NCBI GenBank assembly: GCA_050013875.1
Contig: JBEKEK010000025.1
Location: forward strand, 1 to 64,000
Origin: Trebonia sp050013875
GTDB lineage: Bacteria; Actinomycetota; Actinomycetes; Streptosporangiales; Streptosporangiaceae
Direction of reading: 5' to 3'
Length of the DNA stretch: 64,000 bases
Shown one piece after another: positions 1 to 8,421 of the stretch (position 1 is the first letter of the stretch; the number at the start of each line of letters is the position of its first letter). Both the position numbers and the translations under genes were made by a program. The notes beneath the pieces are model-generated. The model was not told where the DNA came from. It made no database searches and saw only the letters and a list, made by a program, of their open reading frames with translations.

Positions 1-707
1 AGCATCAGCTTGGTCAGCTCGTCGGTGATCCGCTCGACCGACACGATCGACAGCCGCGACGCCTGCTCCCGCATCGCCGCCTGCACCTCGGGGGCGACGG
101 CGAACCCGAGCCGGGCGGCGAAGCGGGCCGCCCGCAGGATGCGCAGCGGGTCGTCGCCGAACGAGTCCTCCGGCCGCCCCGGCGTCCTGATCACCCGCTC
201 GGCCAGCGCCGCGAGCCCGCCGAACGGGTCGACAAGCTCGAATGACGGCAGCCGGGCGGCCATCGCGTTGATGGTGAAGTCCCGCCGTTCCAGGTCCGCC
301 ACCAGCGATGTGCCGTACCGCACATCGGGCTTGCGCGACCGGGGCTGGTACGACTCGCTGCGGTAGGTGGTGATCTCGAAGATCGCGTCACGCTTGCGCA
401 ACCCGATCGTGCCGAACTCGATGCCCACCGTCCAGAACTTCTCCGCCCACGGCCGGATGATCTCGAGCACCTGCTCGGGGGTGGCGTCGGTGGTCAGGTC
501 GATGTCCTGCAGCTGCTGCCCGGCGAGGAAGACGTCCCGCACGGGCCCGCCGACGAGCGCCAGCTCGTGGCCGGCCTGCGCGAACAGCCCGCCGAGCTCG
601 ACCACGGCCGGTGAGGTGTTGGCCTGCAGCAATGCCGCGGCGGCCCTACGCTGGTCGGCGCTCAAGGTAGCCTTCTGGGCGACGGAGGTTGAATCTGACA
701 CGGGCAT
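1..707 (-). CDS. pcnA: CCA tRNA nucleotidyltransferase, C-terminus beyond the left edge
   Basis: Adds or repairs the 3' CCA end of tRNAs in the cytoplasm. The 235 visible N-terminal residues show GGPVRD (nucleotide binding), the DID metal-binding pair in DIDLTTDATPEQ, then RRDFTINAMA and RILRAARFAARLGF, the expected order of the head and neck of class II CCA-adding enzymes. The rest of the body lies outside the window. The ATG is fixed by an in-frame TAG four codons upstream. The gene diverges from the DUF6049 gene with 42 bp between starts. TAGCTA, six bases before the ATG, could be the -10 of a leaderless transcript, and AAAGGA lies about 17 bases upstream, so the initiation mode is unsettled. 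In Streptomyces a Nudix gene usually follows; none is present here. Confidence 0.93.
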   Translation of the reverse strand, partial: MPVSDSTSVAQKATLSADQRRAAAALLQANTSPAVVELGGLFAQAGHELALVGGPVRDVFLAGQQLQDIDLTTDATPEQVLEIIRPWAEKFWTVGIEFGTIGLRKRDAIFEITTYRSESYQPRSRKPDVRYGTSLVADLERRDFTINAMAARLPSFELVDPFGGLAALAERVIRTPGRPEDSFGDDPLRILRAARFAARLGFAVAPEVQAAMREQASRLSIVSVERITDELTKLM

Positions 708-749
708 TGAGGGTAGCTAGCCCATTCCTTTCCAGCGAACGGCAATAAC

Positions 750-3044
750 ATGCGATGCGTGCGCTCTGTCGTCCGTTCCTTGTCTGCTGTGCTCCTCGCG
801 CTGTCCTGCGTGGTACTGGTCGCGGCGACCGGGCAGGCTTCGGTCCGGGGAATTCAACAGCCAGCAGTAGGAACGCACGCGGCTGACTCTCACTCGCTCA
901 CCATCTCCATCACCGGGGTGAGTCCCCAGTTCGCGGACTCGAAGACCACGACCGTCACGGTGAGCGGCACGCTAGCCAACCATACCGGCTCAGCCATATC
1001 CGGCCTGCAGGTGCAGCTGCTGTGGTACCCATCGGCGTTCGACACCCCGTCGGCGATGAATGTCTTCGCGGCTGGCGGTCCTGCCGTCCTGCCGTCCGGC
1101 CAGTTCAGCCTGGTGCCGGTGACGGGCAGCCCGTACCAGCTGCCCCATGTGCTGGCCAACGGCGCGACCGCGCGCTGGTCCGCTTCCTTCAACCTGCCCC
1201 AGTCTTTCCTGGCGTACGGCGACAGCCCCGGGCTCGGCGACTACCCGCTGGCCGCGCGGGCCAGCTCGGCCTCGTCAAGCTACGCCGCGGACAGCCAGAC
1301 GTTCCTGCCCTACTGGCCGCCCAACGACGCGGCCACGCCGCTCAAGGTCGCGTGGATCTGGCCGCTGATCGACACGCCGCAGCAGGGCGTCTGCCAGCAG
1401 ACGCTGTTCACCGATTCGCTGGCGGGCGATCTGGCCGCCAGCGGGCGGCTGTCCACGCTGGCCGACGCCGGCCTGCAGTGGGCGTCGCGCGACGACCTGA
1501 CGTGGGCCATCGACCCGGCCCTGCTGTCCGACGCGACCGTGATGACGCAGCCGTATTTCACCGGCGGCAACTCCCAGTGCACCGACCGGAACCGGCTGGC
1601 GGCCGACCCAGCCGCCAAGAGCTGGCTGGCCAAGCTGGCGGGCACGGCAGGCGAGTCCGCCTTCCTCACCCCCTACGCCGACGTGGATGCCGCCGCGCTC
1701 AGCCACAACGGGCTCGACGCCGACCTGCACTCCGCCTACCAGGTAGGGAAAGAGGTGGCGGCCAAGGTACTGCCGGGCACGTTCGGCCCCAGTGCGGGCG
1801 GGACGACGCTGGCGGCCGCCTGGCCGGCCGGCGGCACCGCCGACGCCGGGGTGCTGACCAGCCTCGCCCGCGACGGCGGGATCGCCGCCGTGGTGCTGAA
1901 CAGCAATGAGCTGCCCTCGTCGATGACGCTGGACAACACCACCTACGACACCGCGGTCGCCCGGACGAAAACCTCCACCGGGTCGAGCATGTCCGTACTG
2001 CGGGCCGACTCGGACATCACCAGCATCCTCGGCTCCGCCTCGGCCGGGTCATCGGCCGGCGCCCAGTTCGCGGTCGAGCAGGACTTCCTCGCGCAGACCG
2101 CGATGATCGTCGCCGAAGGGCCCAACACGCCGACCCGCTCCCTGGTGGTCGCCCCGCCCACCGACTGGGACCCGTCGCCCGCGGAGGCGGCGGATCTGCT
2201 CAGACTCACCAGTAAAGCGCCCTGGCTGCGCACGACCAGCCTGGGCACGCTGGCCGCCGGCACCGCCAAGCTGCCCGCCGAGCGGCTGCCGGCCAGGCGG
2301 GTGAGCGGGAACGAACTCCCGCCCGAGTACGTCGCCGGGCTCAAGTCCGTCGACGCGAGCTGGGCCATGTTCGAGGGCATCCTGTACCAGGCGCCCAAGT
2401 CCTACCTGGACTCGCTCGCCGCCGCGATGGCGGTGACCCAATCGTCCGCCTGGCGGGGCAGTGCGTCGCCGGGAGGCTCGCTGGCGATCGGCGAGCTCTC
2501 CTCCTACCTCCAGGATCAGCAGAACAAGGTCCTGCTCATCCCGGCCAAGAAGATACTGCTGGCCGGGGAGTCGGGCGACACCCTGGTGTCGGTGCAGAAC
2601 GGCCTGAGCCTGCCGGACGGCCGGAACCTGGCGATCAGGGTCCGGGTGCGGGCGACGGAAGCGCCCGGCGGCACGCTGCAGGTCACCGGGCCAAGCACGC
2701 CGCTGGTGGTGAACTCGGGGATGACCGGCAGCGTCAAGCTGCACATCCACTCCGCGACCGCCGTCGGAACCACGACTATGCAGCTACAGTTGACGACAAG
2801 CAGTGGGTCACCGCTGACCTGGGCGGGTGCGTCGGAGCCGCTCAGCGTGGAGGTGACGCGGTTCGGCCGGATAGTCCTGGTGGTCATCTTCGGCGCGATC
2901 GGCGTGCTCGTGCTGGCGACGGTCGTCCGGTTGCGCCGCAAGCGGCGGGGCGTCGGCAGGCACGGCGGCGAACGCGGCGCGGGCACCGACGACGATGCCG
3001 GCAGCAAGTCGGAGAGCAGAGCGCACGCAGGAGGTGCCGGATGA
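750..3044 (+). CDS. DUF6049 family secreted, membrane-anchored protein
   Basis: 764 residues, function unknown. The family is actinobacterial and typically sits between pcnA and murJ, as here, suggesting a cell-envelope role. The N-terminus is a signal peptide (basic start, hydrophobic stretch around residues 10-26). A large extracellular region follows. One membrane helix (about residues 708-726, IVLVVIFGAIGVLVLATVV) comes before a short Arg/Lys-rich cytoplasmic tail. The mid-region has Ig-like beta-rich character (for example SLTISITGVSPQFADSKTTT near the N-terminus). The stop overlaps the ATG at 3041 (ATGA), implying translational coupling to murJ. The ATG at 750 has no strong Shine-Dalgarno sequence; the start is chosen because it gives an intact signal peptide. 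Confidence 0.85.
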   Translation: MRCVRSVVRSLSAVLLALSCVVLVAATGQASVRGIQQPAVGTHAADSHSLTISITGVSPQFADSKTTTVTVSGTLANHTGSAISGLQVQLLWYPSAFDTPSAMNVFAAGGPAVLPSGQFSLVPVTGSPYQLPHVLANGATARWSASFNLPQSFLAYGDSPGLGDYPLAARASSASSSYAADSQTFLPYWPPNDAATPLKVAWIWPLIDTPQQGVCQQTLFTDSLAGDLAASGRLSTLADAGLQWASRDDLTWAIDPALLSDATVMTQPYFTGGNSQCTDRNRLAADPAAKSWLAKLAGTAGESAFLTPYADVDAAALSHNGLDADLHSAYQVGKEVAAKVLPGTFGPSAGGTTLAAAWPAGGTADAGVLTSLARDGGIAAVVLNSNELPSSMTLDNTTYDTAVARTKTSTGSSMSVLRADSDITSILGSASAGSSAGAQFAVEQDFLAQTAMIVAEGPNTPTRSLVVAPPTDWDPSPAEAADLLRLTSKAPWLRTTSLGTLAAGTAKLPAERLPARRVSGNELPPEYVAGLKSVDASWAMFEGILYQAPKSYLDSLAAAMAVTQSSAWRGSASPGGSLAIGELSSYLQDQQNKVLLIPAKKILLAGESGDTLVSVQNGLSLPDGRNLAIRVRVRATEAPGGTLQVTGPSTPLVVNSGMTGSVKLHIHSATAVGTTTMQLQLTTSSGSPLTWAGASEPLSVEVTRFGRIVLVVIFGAIGVLVLATVVRLRRKRRGVGRHGGERGAGTDDDAGSKSESRAHAGGAG

Positions 3045-3323
3045 GCAGGCCCACCCGGCCCCCCGGCCCGCCGTACCCCGATGAGCCCTACCCGGACGAG
3101 CCGTATCAGGATGAGCCATACCCCCGCGAGCCATATCCGGGCGGGGCGGTCCCGGGTGAACCGTATGCGGGTGAGCCCCACCCGGGCGAGTCACACGCGG
3201 GCGAGGCGTACCCCGGTGAGCACTATCCGGCCGGGCCGAATGCGGGTGAGCACTATCCAGCCGGGCCGTATGCGGGTGAGCACTATCCAGCCGGGCCGTA
3301 TGCGGGTGAGCAGACCACAGCAG
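3041..3323 (+). other. Out-of-frame native N-terminal segment of MurJ
   Basis: The ATG at 3041 overlaps the DUF6049 stop and has a strong AGGAGG a few bases upstream, so translation almost certainly starts here. This frame reads a Pro/Tyr/Glu-rich cytoplasmic leader (MSRPTRPPGPPYPDEPY, then repeated GEHYPAGPYA units), but it is not the frame of the MurJ membrane body. In the MurJ frame the same DNA reads as Arg/Ser/Met-rich nonsense up to about 3305, and then turns into plausible GPQHQ repeats. The expected protein therefore crosses frames near 3305-3324 (…AGEQ to PQQQGPQ…), requiring one base to be skipped. The cause could be a sequencing indel, a real mutation or a frameshift signal. Confidence 0.6.
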
Positions 3324-5675
3324 CAGGGACCACAACACCAGGGACCACAACACCAGGGACCACAACACCAGGGACCACAGCACCAGGGACCACAGCAGCC
3401 GCGGCCGCAGAGCCCATACGGCGGCGCGGTGCCGCCGCCCCCGGCAGCGCCGGGATTTACTCCGGCCCCGCCCCCGCCCATGGGCCCGCCGCCACCCCCT
3501 TATCAGCAAGCCCCGCACCAACAGGGATCGCACCAGCAAGCGGCGCACCAGGTGGCGCCGCCTCCATCAACGCCCCGGGGCGCGCAGCCACCCCTTCCGC
3601 CCCCAGCATCCCCGCCGCCCCGTGATGCACCGGCTCAGCCGGTGTTCACCCCGAAGTCGGGCGGGGGCCGGCACGGTGGCCGGCCGCGCCCGAGCTTCAC
3701 GCCGCGGGAGGGGTACGCGCCGGCTGATGGCGGGCGGGTCGCCGCCTCCCCGCCGCCGACCGCGTTCTTCTCACCCGCGCCCGCCGGGTACCCGCAGGCG
3801 CCGGTACCGCAGGAGTTCGGCTACGAGCCGGCCGCGGCGCCGCGATTCACTCCCATCGAGCGCCTGGCGCAGCAGGTCGACCGCATCGCGGAGCAGGACG
3901 AGGACAACCGCACCAGGATCCTCGACCCGTCAGCAGAAGGCGCGCGGTCAACCGGACCGCAGCGGTCCGACAACACGTCGCCCAACCTGGCCAGGTCGAG
4001 CAAGGCGATGGCGCTGGGCACGCTCGCCTCCCGGGTGACCGGGTTCATGCGCACGCTGGTGCTGGTCGCGGCCCTGGGCGGCGCGGCCCTGGCCGACGCC
4101 TACAACAACTCCAACACGCTGCCGAACACCGTGTACTACCTCATGCTGGGCGGCATCTTCACGTCGGTCGTGGTCCCGCTGCTCGTCCGGGCGGCCAAGG
4201 AAGACCCGGACAGGGGCGCGGGGTACGCGGAGCGAATCTTCACCATCGGTGTGATCTCGCTGCTGGTGGTGACCGTGCTCGGCACGCTGCTTGCCGGGCC
4301 CCTCGTCGACCTGTACGCGGGGAACATCAACGGCAAGCCGGGGTCGCCGGGCGCCGCCGAGCACCACGTCATGGTGATCTTCGCCTACTTCTTCATCCCG
4401 CAGATCTTCTTCTACGGGATGGACGCGCTGCTCGGCGCCATCCTGAACACCAAGGGCCGGTTCGGCGCCAACATGTGGACGCCGGTCATCAACAACGTCG
4501 TCGTCATCATCGTCGGCGGGCTGTTCATCCTTGCCGAGGGGTTCAACCGCACGCCGCAGAACATCTCGTCGGGCGGCATCGACCTGCTCGCCGTCGGCAC
4601 CACGCTCGGCATCGTGATCCAGTCGATCTGCCTGTTCCCGGTACTGCGCCGCGCCGGGTTCAGCATGCGGCTGCGCTGGGACCTGCGGCGGACAGAGATC
4701 CGCGAGATCGGCCGGATGGGCGGGTGGATGTTCGGCTACGTCGTCACCCAGTGGCTCGGCAACCTGGTCGTGCAGCGGGTCGCGAACGCCGCGGCGAACT
4801 CGGCCACGCAGGCGGCGGAGAATGCGGCCAAGGTGAAGGCCATCGCGGAGCATGTCCCGCTGACACATGTGCACGTGGTCATTCCCGATGTCGGGTACTC
4901 GGTTTACTCCTACGCCTGGCAGCTCTTCCAGCTCCCGTACGCGATCGTCGGGATCTCGGTGATCAGCGCGCTGCTCCCGCGGATGAGCGGGCATGCCAAC
5001 GACCGGCGGTACTCGCTGGTCCGCGACGACTTCTCGAAGGGCGTGCGGATCGCGTCGGTCATCGTGGTGCCGGCCGCCGTGTTCCTCGCGGTGCTCGGCC
5101 CGTCGCTCTGCCAGTTCCTCTTCGCCTACGGGTCATTCTCGGCGAGGAGCGCGCAGTACACGGGCGAGGTGTTCGGCGTCTTCGCACTCGGCCTCGTGCC
5201 GTTCATGCTCACTCAGCTCCAGCTCCGGGTGTTCTACTCATTCCGCGAGAATAGGACCCCGGCGGTCATCGGCATGATGATGCTCATCGTCGGCGTGATC
5301 GGCGCTCTGATCGCGCTGCGGGCGCTGCCCGCCACCCGGACGGTGCTCGGGCTCGCGTTCGCTTACGATCTGGTCTCGCTGACGGGCGCGGTGATTGCCT
5401 GGCCACTGCTGCTGCGCCGGGTGGGCAGCCTGGACGGCTGGCGGATCACCAGGTCGCTCGTCAGGATGTTCCTGGCGACGCTGCCCGGGCTCTTGTTCGC
5501 CATCGTGGTCATCGTCGTCGTGGGGTCGGTGCTGCACCCCGGGCCCCTATATGGCCTGGTGATCATGGTGATCGGCGGCGGCGGCGCGCTGCTGCTCTAC
5601 GCGGTCTGCTGCCGAATGCTCGGCATCGAAGAATTCCGCACCCTGATGCGGTCTGTCGGGGGCCGGTTCGGGTAG
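3081..5675 (+). CDS. murJ: Lipid II flippase MurJ (MviN family)
   Basis: Polytopic flippase that moves lipid II across the membrane for peptidoglycan synthesis. The membrane body starts near residue 301 (NLARSSKAMALGTLASRVTG, the first MurJ helix) and continues through about 14 hydrophobic helices to the C-terminus. The preceding 300 residues are Pro/Gln-rich and disordered, as in other actinobacterial MurJ proteins. The frame is open from just after the DUF6049 stop, and 3081 is merely its first ATG with no ribosome binding site; the plausible initiation site is 3041 in another frame (see separate entry). No pseudokinase domain is fused at the C-terminus, unlike mycobacterial MviN; a pseudokinase is the next gene. 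The flippase part itself looks intact. Confidence 0.9.
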   Translation: MSPTRTSRIRMSHTPASHIRAGRSRVNRMRVSPTRASHTRARRTPVSTIRPGRMRVSTIQPGRMRVSTIQPGRMRVSRPQQQGPQHQGPQHQGPQHQGPQHQGPQQPRPQSPYGGAVPPPPAAPGFTPAPPPPMGPPPPPYQQAPHQQGSHQQAAHQVAPPPSTPRGAQPPLPPPASPPPRDAPAQPVFTPKSGGGRHGGRPRPSFTPREGYAPADGGRVAASPPPTAFFSPAPAGYPQAPVPQEFGYEPAAAPRFTPIERLAQQVDRIAEQDEDNRTRILDPSAEGARSTGPQRSDNTSPNLARSSKAMALGTLASRVTGFMRTLVLVAALGGAALADAYNNSNTLPNTVYYLMLGGIFTSVVVPLLVRAAKEDPDRGAGYAERIFTIGVISLLVVTVLGTLLAGPLVDLYAGNINGKPGSPGAAEHHVMVIFAYFFIPQIFFYGMDALLGAILNTKGRFGANMWTPVINNVVVIIVGGLFILAEGFNRTPQNISSGGIDLLAVGTTLGIVIQSICLFPVLRRAGFSMRLRWDLRRTEIREIGRMGGWMFGYVVTQWLGNLVVQRVANAAANSATQAAENAAKVKAIAEHVPLTHVHVVIPDVGYSVYSYAWQLFQLPYAIVGISVISALLPRMSGHANDRRYSLVRDDFSKGVRIASVIVVPAAVFLAVLGPSLCQFLFAYGSFSARSAQYTGEVFGVFALGLVPFMLTQLQLRVFYSFRENRTPAVIGMMMLIVGVIGALIALRALPATRTVLGLAFAYDLVSLTGAVIAWPLLLRRVGSLDGWRITRSLVRMFLATLPGLLFAIVVIVVVGSVLHPGPLYGLVIMVIGGGGALLLYAVCCRMLGIEEFRTLMRSVGGRFG
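3215..3304 (+). repeat. Three 30-bp tandem repeats in the murJ leader
   Basis: Units 3215-3244, 3245-3274 and 3275-3304 begin GGTGAGCACTATCC and differ at only a few bases; the next copy breaks off after GGTGAGCA at 3305. The period is a multiple of three, so copy-number change keeps frame. In the frame starting at 3041 the unit encodes GEHYPAGPYA. Confidence 0.9.
3324..3398 (+). repeat. Five 15-bp tandem repeats in the murJ leader
   Basis: Five near-identical units (CAGGGACCACAACAC), the last two with A-to-G changes, encode GPQHQ in the MurJ body frame. They begin directly after the point where the coding character switches frame. Confidence 0.92.
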
Positions 5676-5730
5676 ATGGCCGGAGGATGACTTTTTGCGG
5701 AACAGACATCAGAAACGGCCGGAGGCAGGG

Positions 5731-5745
5731 GAACACTTCGTGTTC
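5731..5745. promoter_or_regulatory. 15-bp perfect dyad upstream of the pseudokinase gene
   Basis: GAACAC-TTC-GTGTTC lies in the 265-bp gap between murJ and the pseudokinase gene. The spacing is wrong for an actinobacterial LexA box (GAAC-N4-GTTC). The gap otherwise holds no convincing gene; a GAAGGAGG at 5900-5907 is too far (about 33 bases) from the ATG to serve it. The binding protein is unknown. Confidence 0.35.
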
Positions 5746-5940
5746 GACCGTGAGACATTTGCAGGAGTCGCATATAACGGTAGGGCGGTCCTTCGTCTCC
5801 GGCCAGTCGCCGCCGGGGGCGGCCGGGGCTACCATGAGGAGGGCTCGCGGCGTCCGCTCCGACGCGAGCCGCGCGGTCATCGTTGACATCCAGGGGCTGG
5901 AAGGAGGCCGAGAGCCGGCCCCGCTCTTGGCGCTAAGCGT

Positions 5941-7680
5941 ATGAGCACGTACACCTCTGAACCAGGCACCCGACTCGCCGGACGGTACCGGCTCGTGGAC
6001 CAGGTGACCGCCGGAAACGGCTGGACCATGTGGAAGGCCATCGATGAGACGCTGGCGCGTCCCGTCGCCGTGCTGACCTTCGCCGCGGGCTTCCCCAGGG
6101 TTTCACAGGTGGTTACCGCCGCCCGGGCCGCCAGCAGGCTCACCGACCCGCGGATGGCGCAGGTCTTCGACGTTGAGGACGGCGGCGGCCAGGCCTACAT
6201 CGTGTTCGAGTGGGTGGCCGGCGACACGCTGACCGACCTGCTCACCGACGGCCCGCTCGAGCCGGGCCGGGCGTGCTCCCTGATCTCAGAGGCGGCTCGG
6301 GCGCTGGCGGGCGCGCACGCCGTCGGCCAGGCGCACCTGCGGCTGACCCCGGATGCGCTGTGCTGGACGCGGTCAAGCGGTATCAAGATCACCGGGCTCG
6401 GCATCGACGCCGCGCTGGCCGGCGACGGCCTGACCGGACCGGCCGCGCACGACCCGGCCATCGCCGACACCATCGCGCTCGCCGGGCTGCTCTACGCGGC
6501 GCTGACCGGCTACTGGCCGGGCGAGGAGCCAACCCGGCTGCCCGCGGCCCCCGTCTCCGACGGGGCGGTCTGCACGCCCCGCCAGGTCTCAGCCGACGTC
6601 TCGTCCGCCATCGACAGCGTGATCGTCCGGGGACTGCTGCAGAGGACCACCCGGCAGGGCGGGCCGATCTTGTCCCCGGCCGAATTCGCGGATGCCATCG
6701 CCAGCGTCGCGCCACCGGTTCCGCTCCCCGAGCCCGCGCCCTCGGCGCCGTCGGGCTACTCCGGCCGGGGCGGCGACCGCGGCTACCGTGACTACCCGTC
6801 CAACGGCTACCCGGCCAACCCGAACGATCCCGACACCTGGCAGTCGCCCGGCCCGCAGGGGACTTCGCCCTACCCCGAGCGCAGGCAGTCCGCGCAGTTC
6901 CCGTCGTCAGGCGGCGGCTACCGGGGCGGCCAGTACGAGCCGGCCCCGTACCAGGGGCCCGAGCGCCGGGGAACGAGCCGGGCCCTGATGGCGGTGGTCG
7001 TCGTGCTCGTGCTCGTGGTGATCGCGGCGATCGTGTGGGCGGTCGGCTTCCGCCAGACTGCCAGCACGAACGCCGGCGGCAGCGGCGGCAGCGGCGGCGG
7101 CGGCGGCACTGGTGCCACGCACTCGAAGACCGGCCACTCGGCGACGGCGACGGCGGCGGTGCTCAAGCCGGCCGGCGTCACCACGTTCAACCCCCTCGGC
7201 AACCCGGCAGGCAACACCGAAGACCCGTCGACCGCGATCAATGCGATCGAAGACAACGGCTCTCCCTGGGCGACCTCCGATTACTTCGGCTCGCCGGCCT
7301 TCGCCGGCCTCAAGACCGGTACCGGGCTCCTGATCGACATGGGCAAAGAGGTCAATCTGAGCCAGGTCATGGTGCAGTTCGGCGCGGGCACCACCAAGGC
7401 CGAGATCTACCTCGGCAACTCGGGCCCGTCCCTCGCGACCTCGACCAACGCGCTGTCCAGTTTCCAGCTGGTCTCCGGCCTGGCGTCGGCCACCGGTAAG
7501 CACACCTTCCAGGCGAGCTCCGGCGCGACCGGCCGCTACGTGCTGATCTGGCTGACCAGCCTGCCGCCCGCCCTGAACCCGCCCGCATCCATCGTGGCGT
7601 CAGCCAAGGGGCAGAAGATCTACGAAGGGCTCATCTACGACGTCGTGGTGCGCGGGACCGCGGTCTCCGCGGCCCACTAG
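5941..7680 (+). CDS. Membrane pseudokinase with extracellular discoidin-like domain
   Basis: 579 residues. Residues 16-255 have a Ser/Thr-kinase-like fold but are catalytically degenerate: the VAVK lysine is replaced (RPVAVLTF), the HRDLKPxN loop reads AHLRLTPDAL, and DFG reads GLG. A Gly/Pro/Tyr-rich linker leads to one membrane helix (about 348-368), then a Gly/Ser-rich stalk and a beta-rich outer domain (about 413-576) resembling discoidin/F5-8-type domains. In mycobacteria the equivalent pseudokinase is fused to MviN and binds the FHA protein FhaA; here it is a separate gene behind murJ, so a role as a scaffold regulating peptidoglycan synthesis is inferred. The ATG is the first start after an in-frame TGA. 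Confidence 0.85.
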   Translation: MSTYTSEPGTRLAGRYRLVDQVTAGNGWTMWKAIDETLARPVAVLTFAAGFPRVSQVVTAARAASRLTDPRMAQVFDVEDGGGQAYIVFEWVAGDTLTDLLTDGPLEPGRACSLISEAARALAGAHAVGQAHLRLTPDALCWTRSSGIKITGLGIDAALAGDGLTGPAAHDPAIADTIALAGLLYAALTGYWPGEEPTRLPAAPVSDGAVCTPRQVSADVSSAIDSVIVRGLLQRTTRQGGPILSPAEFADAIASVAPPVPLPEPAPSAPSGYSGRGGDRGYRDYPSNGYPANPNDPDTWQSPGPQGTSPYPERRQSAQFPSSGGGYRGGQYEPAPYQGPERRGTSRALMAVVVVLVLVVIAAIVWAVGFRQTASTNAGGSGGSGGGGGTGATHSKTGHSATATAAVLKPAGVTTFNPLGNPAGNTEDPSTAINAIEDNGSPWATSDYFGSPAFAGLKTGTGLLIDMGKEVNLSQVMVQFGAGTTKAEIYLGNSGPSLATSTNALSSFQLVSGLASATGKHTFQASSGATGRYVLIWLTSLPPALNPPASIVASAKGQKIYEGLIYDVVVRGTAVSAAH

Positions 7681-7701
7681 CGACGGGAAGAGACGGCTGC
7701 C

Positions 7702-8421
7702 GTGGCCCTGGACGGTGGCACCGACGCACCCGAGCCCGCTCCGCCGCGCCCCGGCCCGGGCAGCCGTGGCGCGGACGTACCCCCCGACGCGGAGCTGCTC
7801 AAGCTGCACCTGTCCGGGGACCAGCACGCCTTCGGCACGCTGTTCCTGCGGCACAAGGACCGGCTGTGGGCGGTCGCACTGCGCATCCTGTGCGACCCCG
7901 ACGACGCCGCGGACGCGCTGCAGGACGCGATGATCTCGGCCTTCCGCCGGGCGGCTGACTTCCGGGGCGACTCCGCGATTACCACCTGGCTGCACCGGAT
8001 CGTGGTCAATGCCTCGCTTGACCTGCTCCGCCGCAAGGCGTCGGCGCGGTCGGTGAGCTGGTCGGGCGACCCGGACGAACTCACCGGGCGGGAGGCGAGG
8101 GCCGAGGGCCCCGGCGCGGCCGCGGCGGGAGCCCGGGCGGGCCGCGCCGACGCCATCGATACCCGGCTCGACGTGGACGCGGCGCTGCGCGCCCTGCCGC
8201 CGCCCCAGCGGGCGGCGCTTGTGCTGGTCGACATGCTCGGCTACCCCGTCGCCGAGGCTGCCACGATCCTCGGTATCTCTGAGGGCACGGTAAAGAGCCG
8301 TTGCGCGCGGGGCCGGACACGACTAGTGCCCCACCTGTCACACCTGCGGGCCAATTATCCGGTGAAAGGGAACCAGCCGGTCGCGGACGGCGTCTCATCT
8401 GAACAGGGAGGAGGCGTATGA
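7702..8421 (+). CDS. sigM: ECF RNA polymerase sigma factor SigM
   Basis: 239 residues. Sigma-70 region 2 spans about 33-105 (QHAFGTLFLRHKDRLWAVALR, DAADALQDAMISAFRRAADF), and region 4 about 155-210 (LRALPPPQRAALVLVDMLGY, then the helix-turn-helix VAEAATILGISEGTVKSRCARGR). An Ala/Gly-rich spacer separates them. The GTG start at 7702 follows GGGAAGAG. The position between the pseudokinase gene and trxBA matches SigM loci of streptomycetes and mycobacteria, where it answers envelope or oxidative stress. The stop overlaps the ATG of the next gene (ATGA), the usual arrangement for a sigma factor coupled to its anti-sigma factor. Confidence 0.93.
   Translation: MALDGGTDAPEPAPPRPGPGSRGADVPPDAELLKLHLSGDQHAFGTLFLRHKDRLWAVALRILCDPDDAADALQDAMISAFRRAADFRGDSAITTWLHRIVVNASLDLLRRKASARSVSWSGDPDELTGREARAEGPGAAAAGARAGRADAIDTRLDVDAALRALPPPQRAALVLVDMLGYPVAEAATILGISEGTVKSRCARGRTRLVPHLSHLRANYPVKGNQPVADGVSSEQGGGV

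Noticed and set aside
3948..4994. 348-codon minus-strand frame opposite murJ
   Set aside because: Asp/Arg/His-rich antisense shadow of the MurJ coding sequence.
5731..5745. Palindrome considered as a LexA box
   Set aside because: Spacing between GAAC and GTTC is seven, not four, bases.
5687..5944. Small frame between murJ and the pseudokinase gene
   Set aside because: Composition unlike a protein; overlaps the next start; no ribosome binding site.
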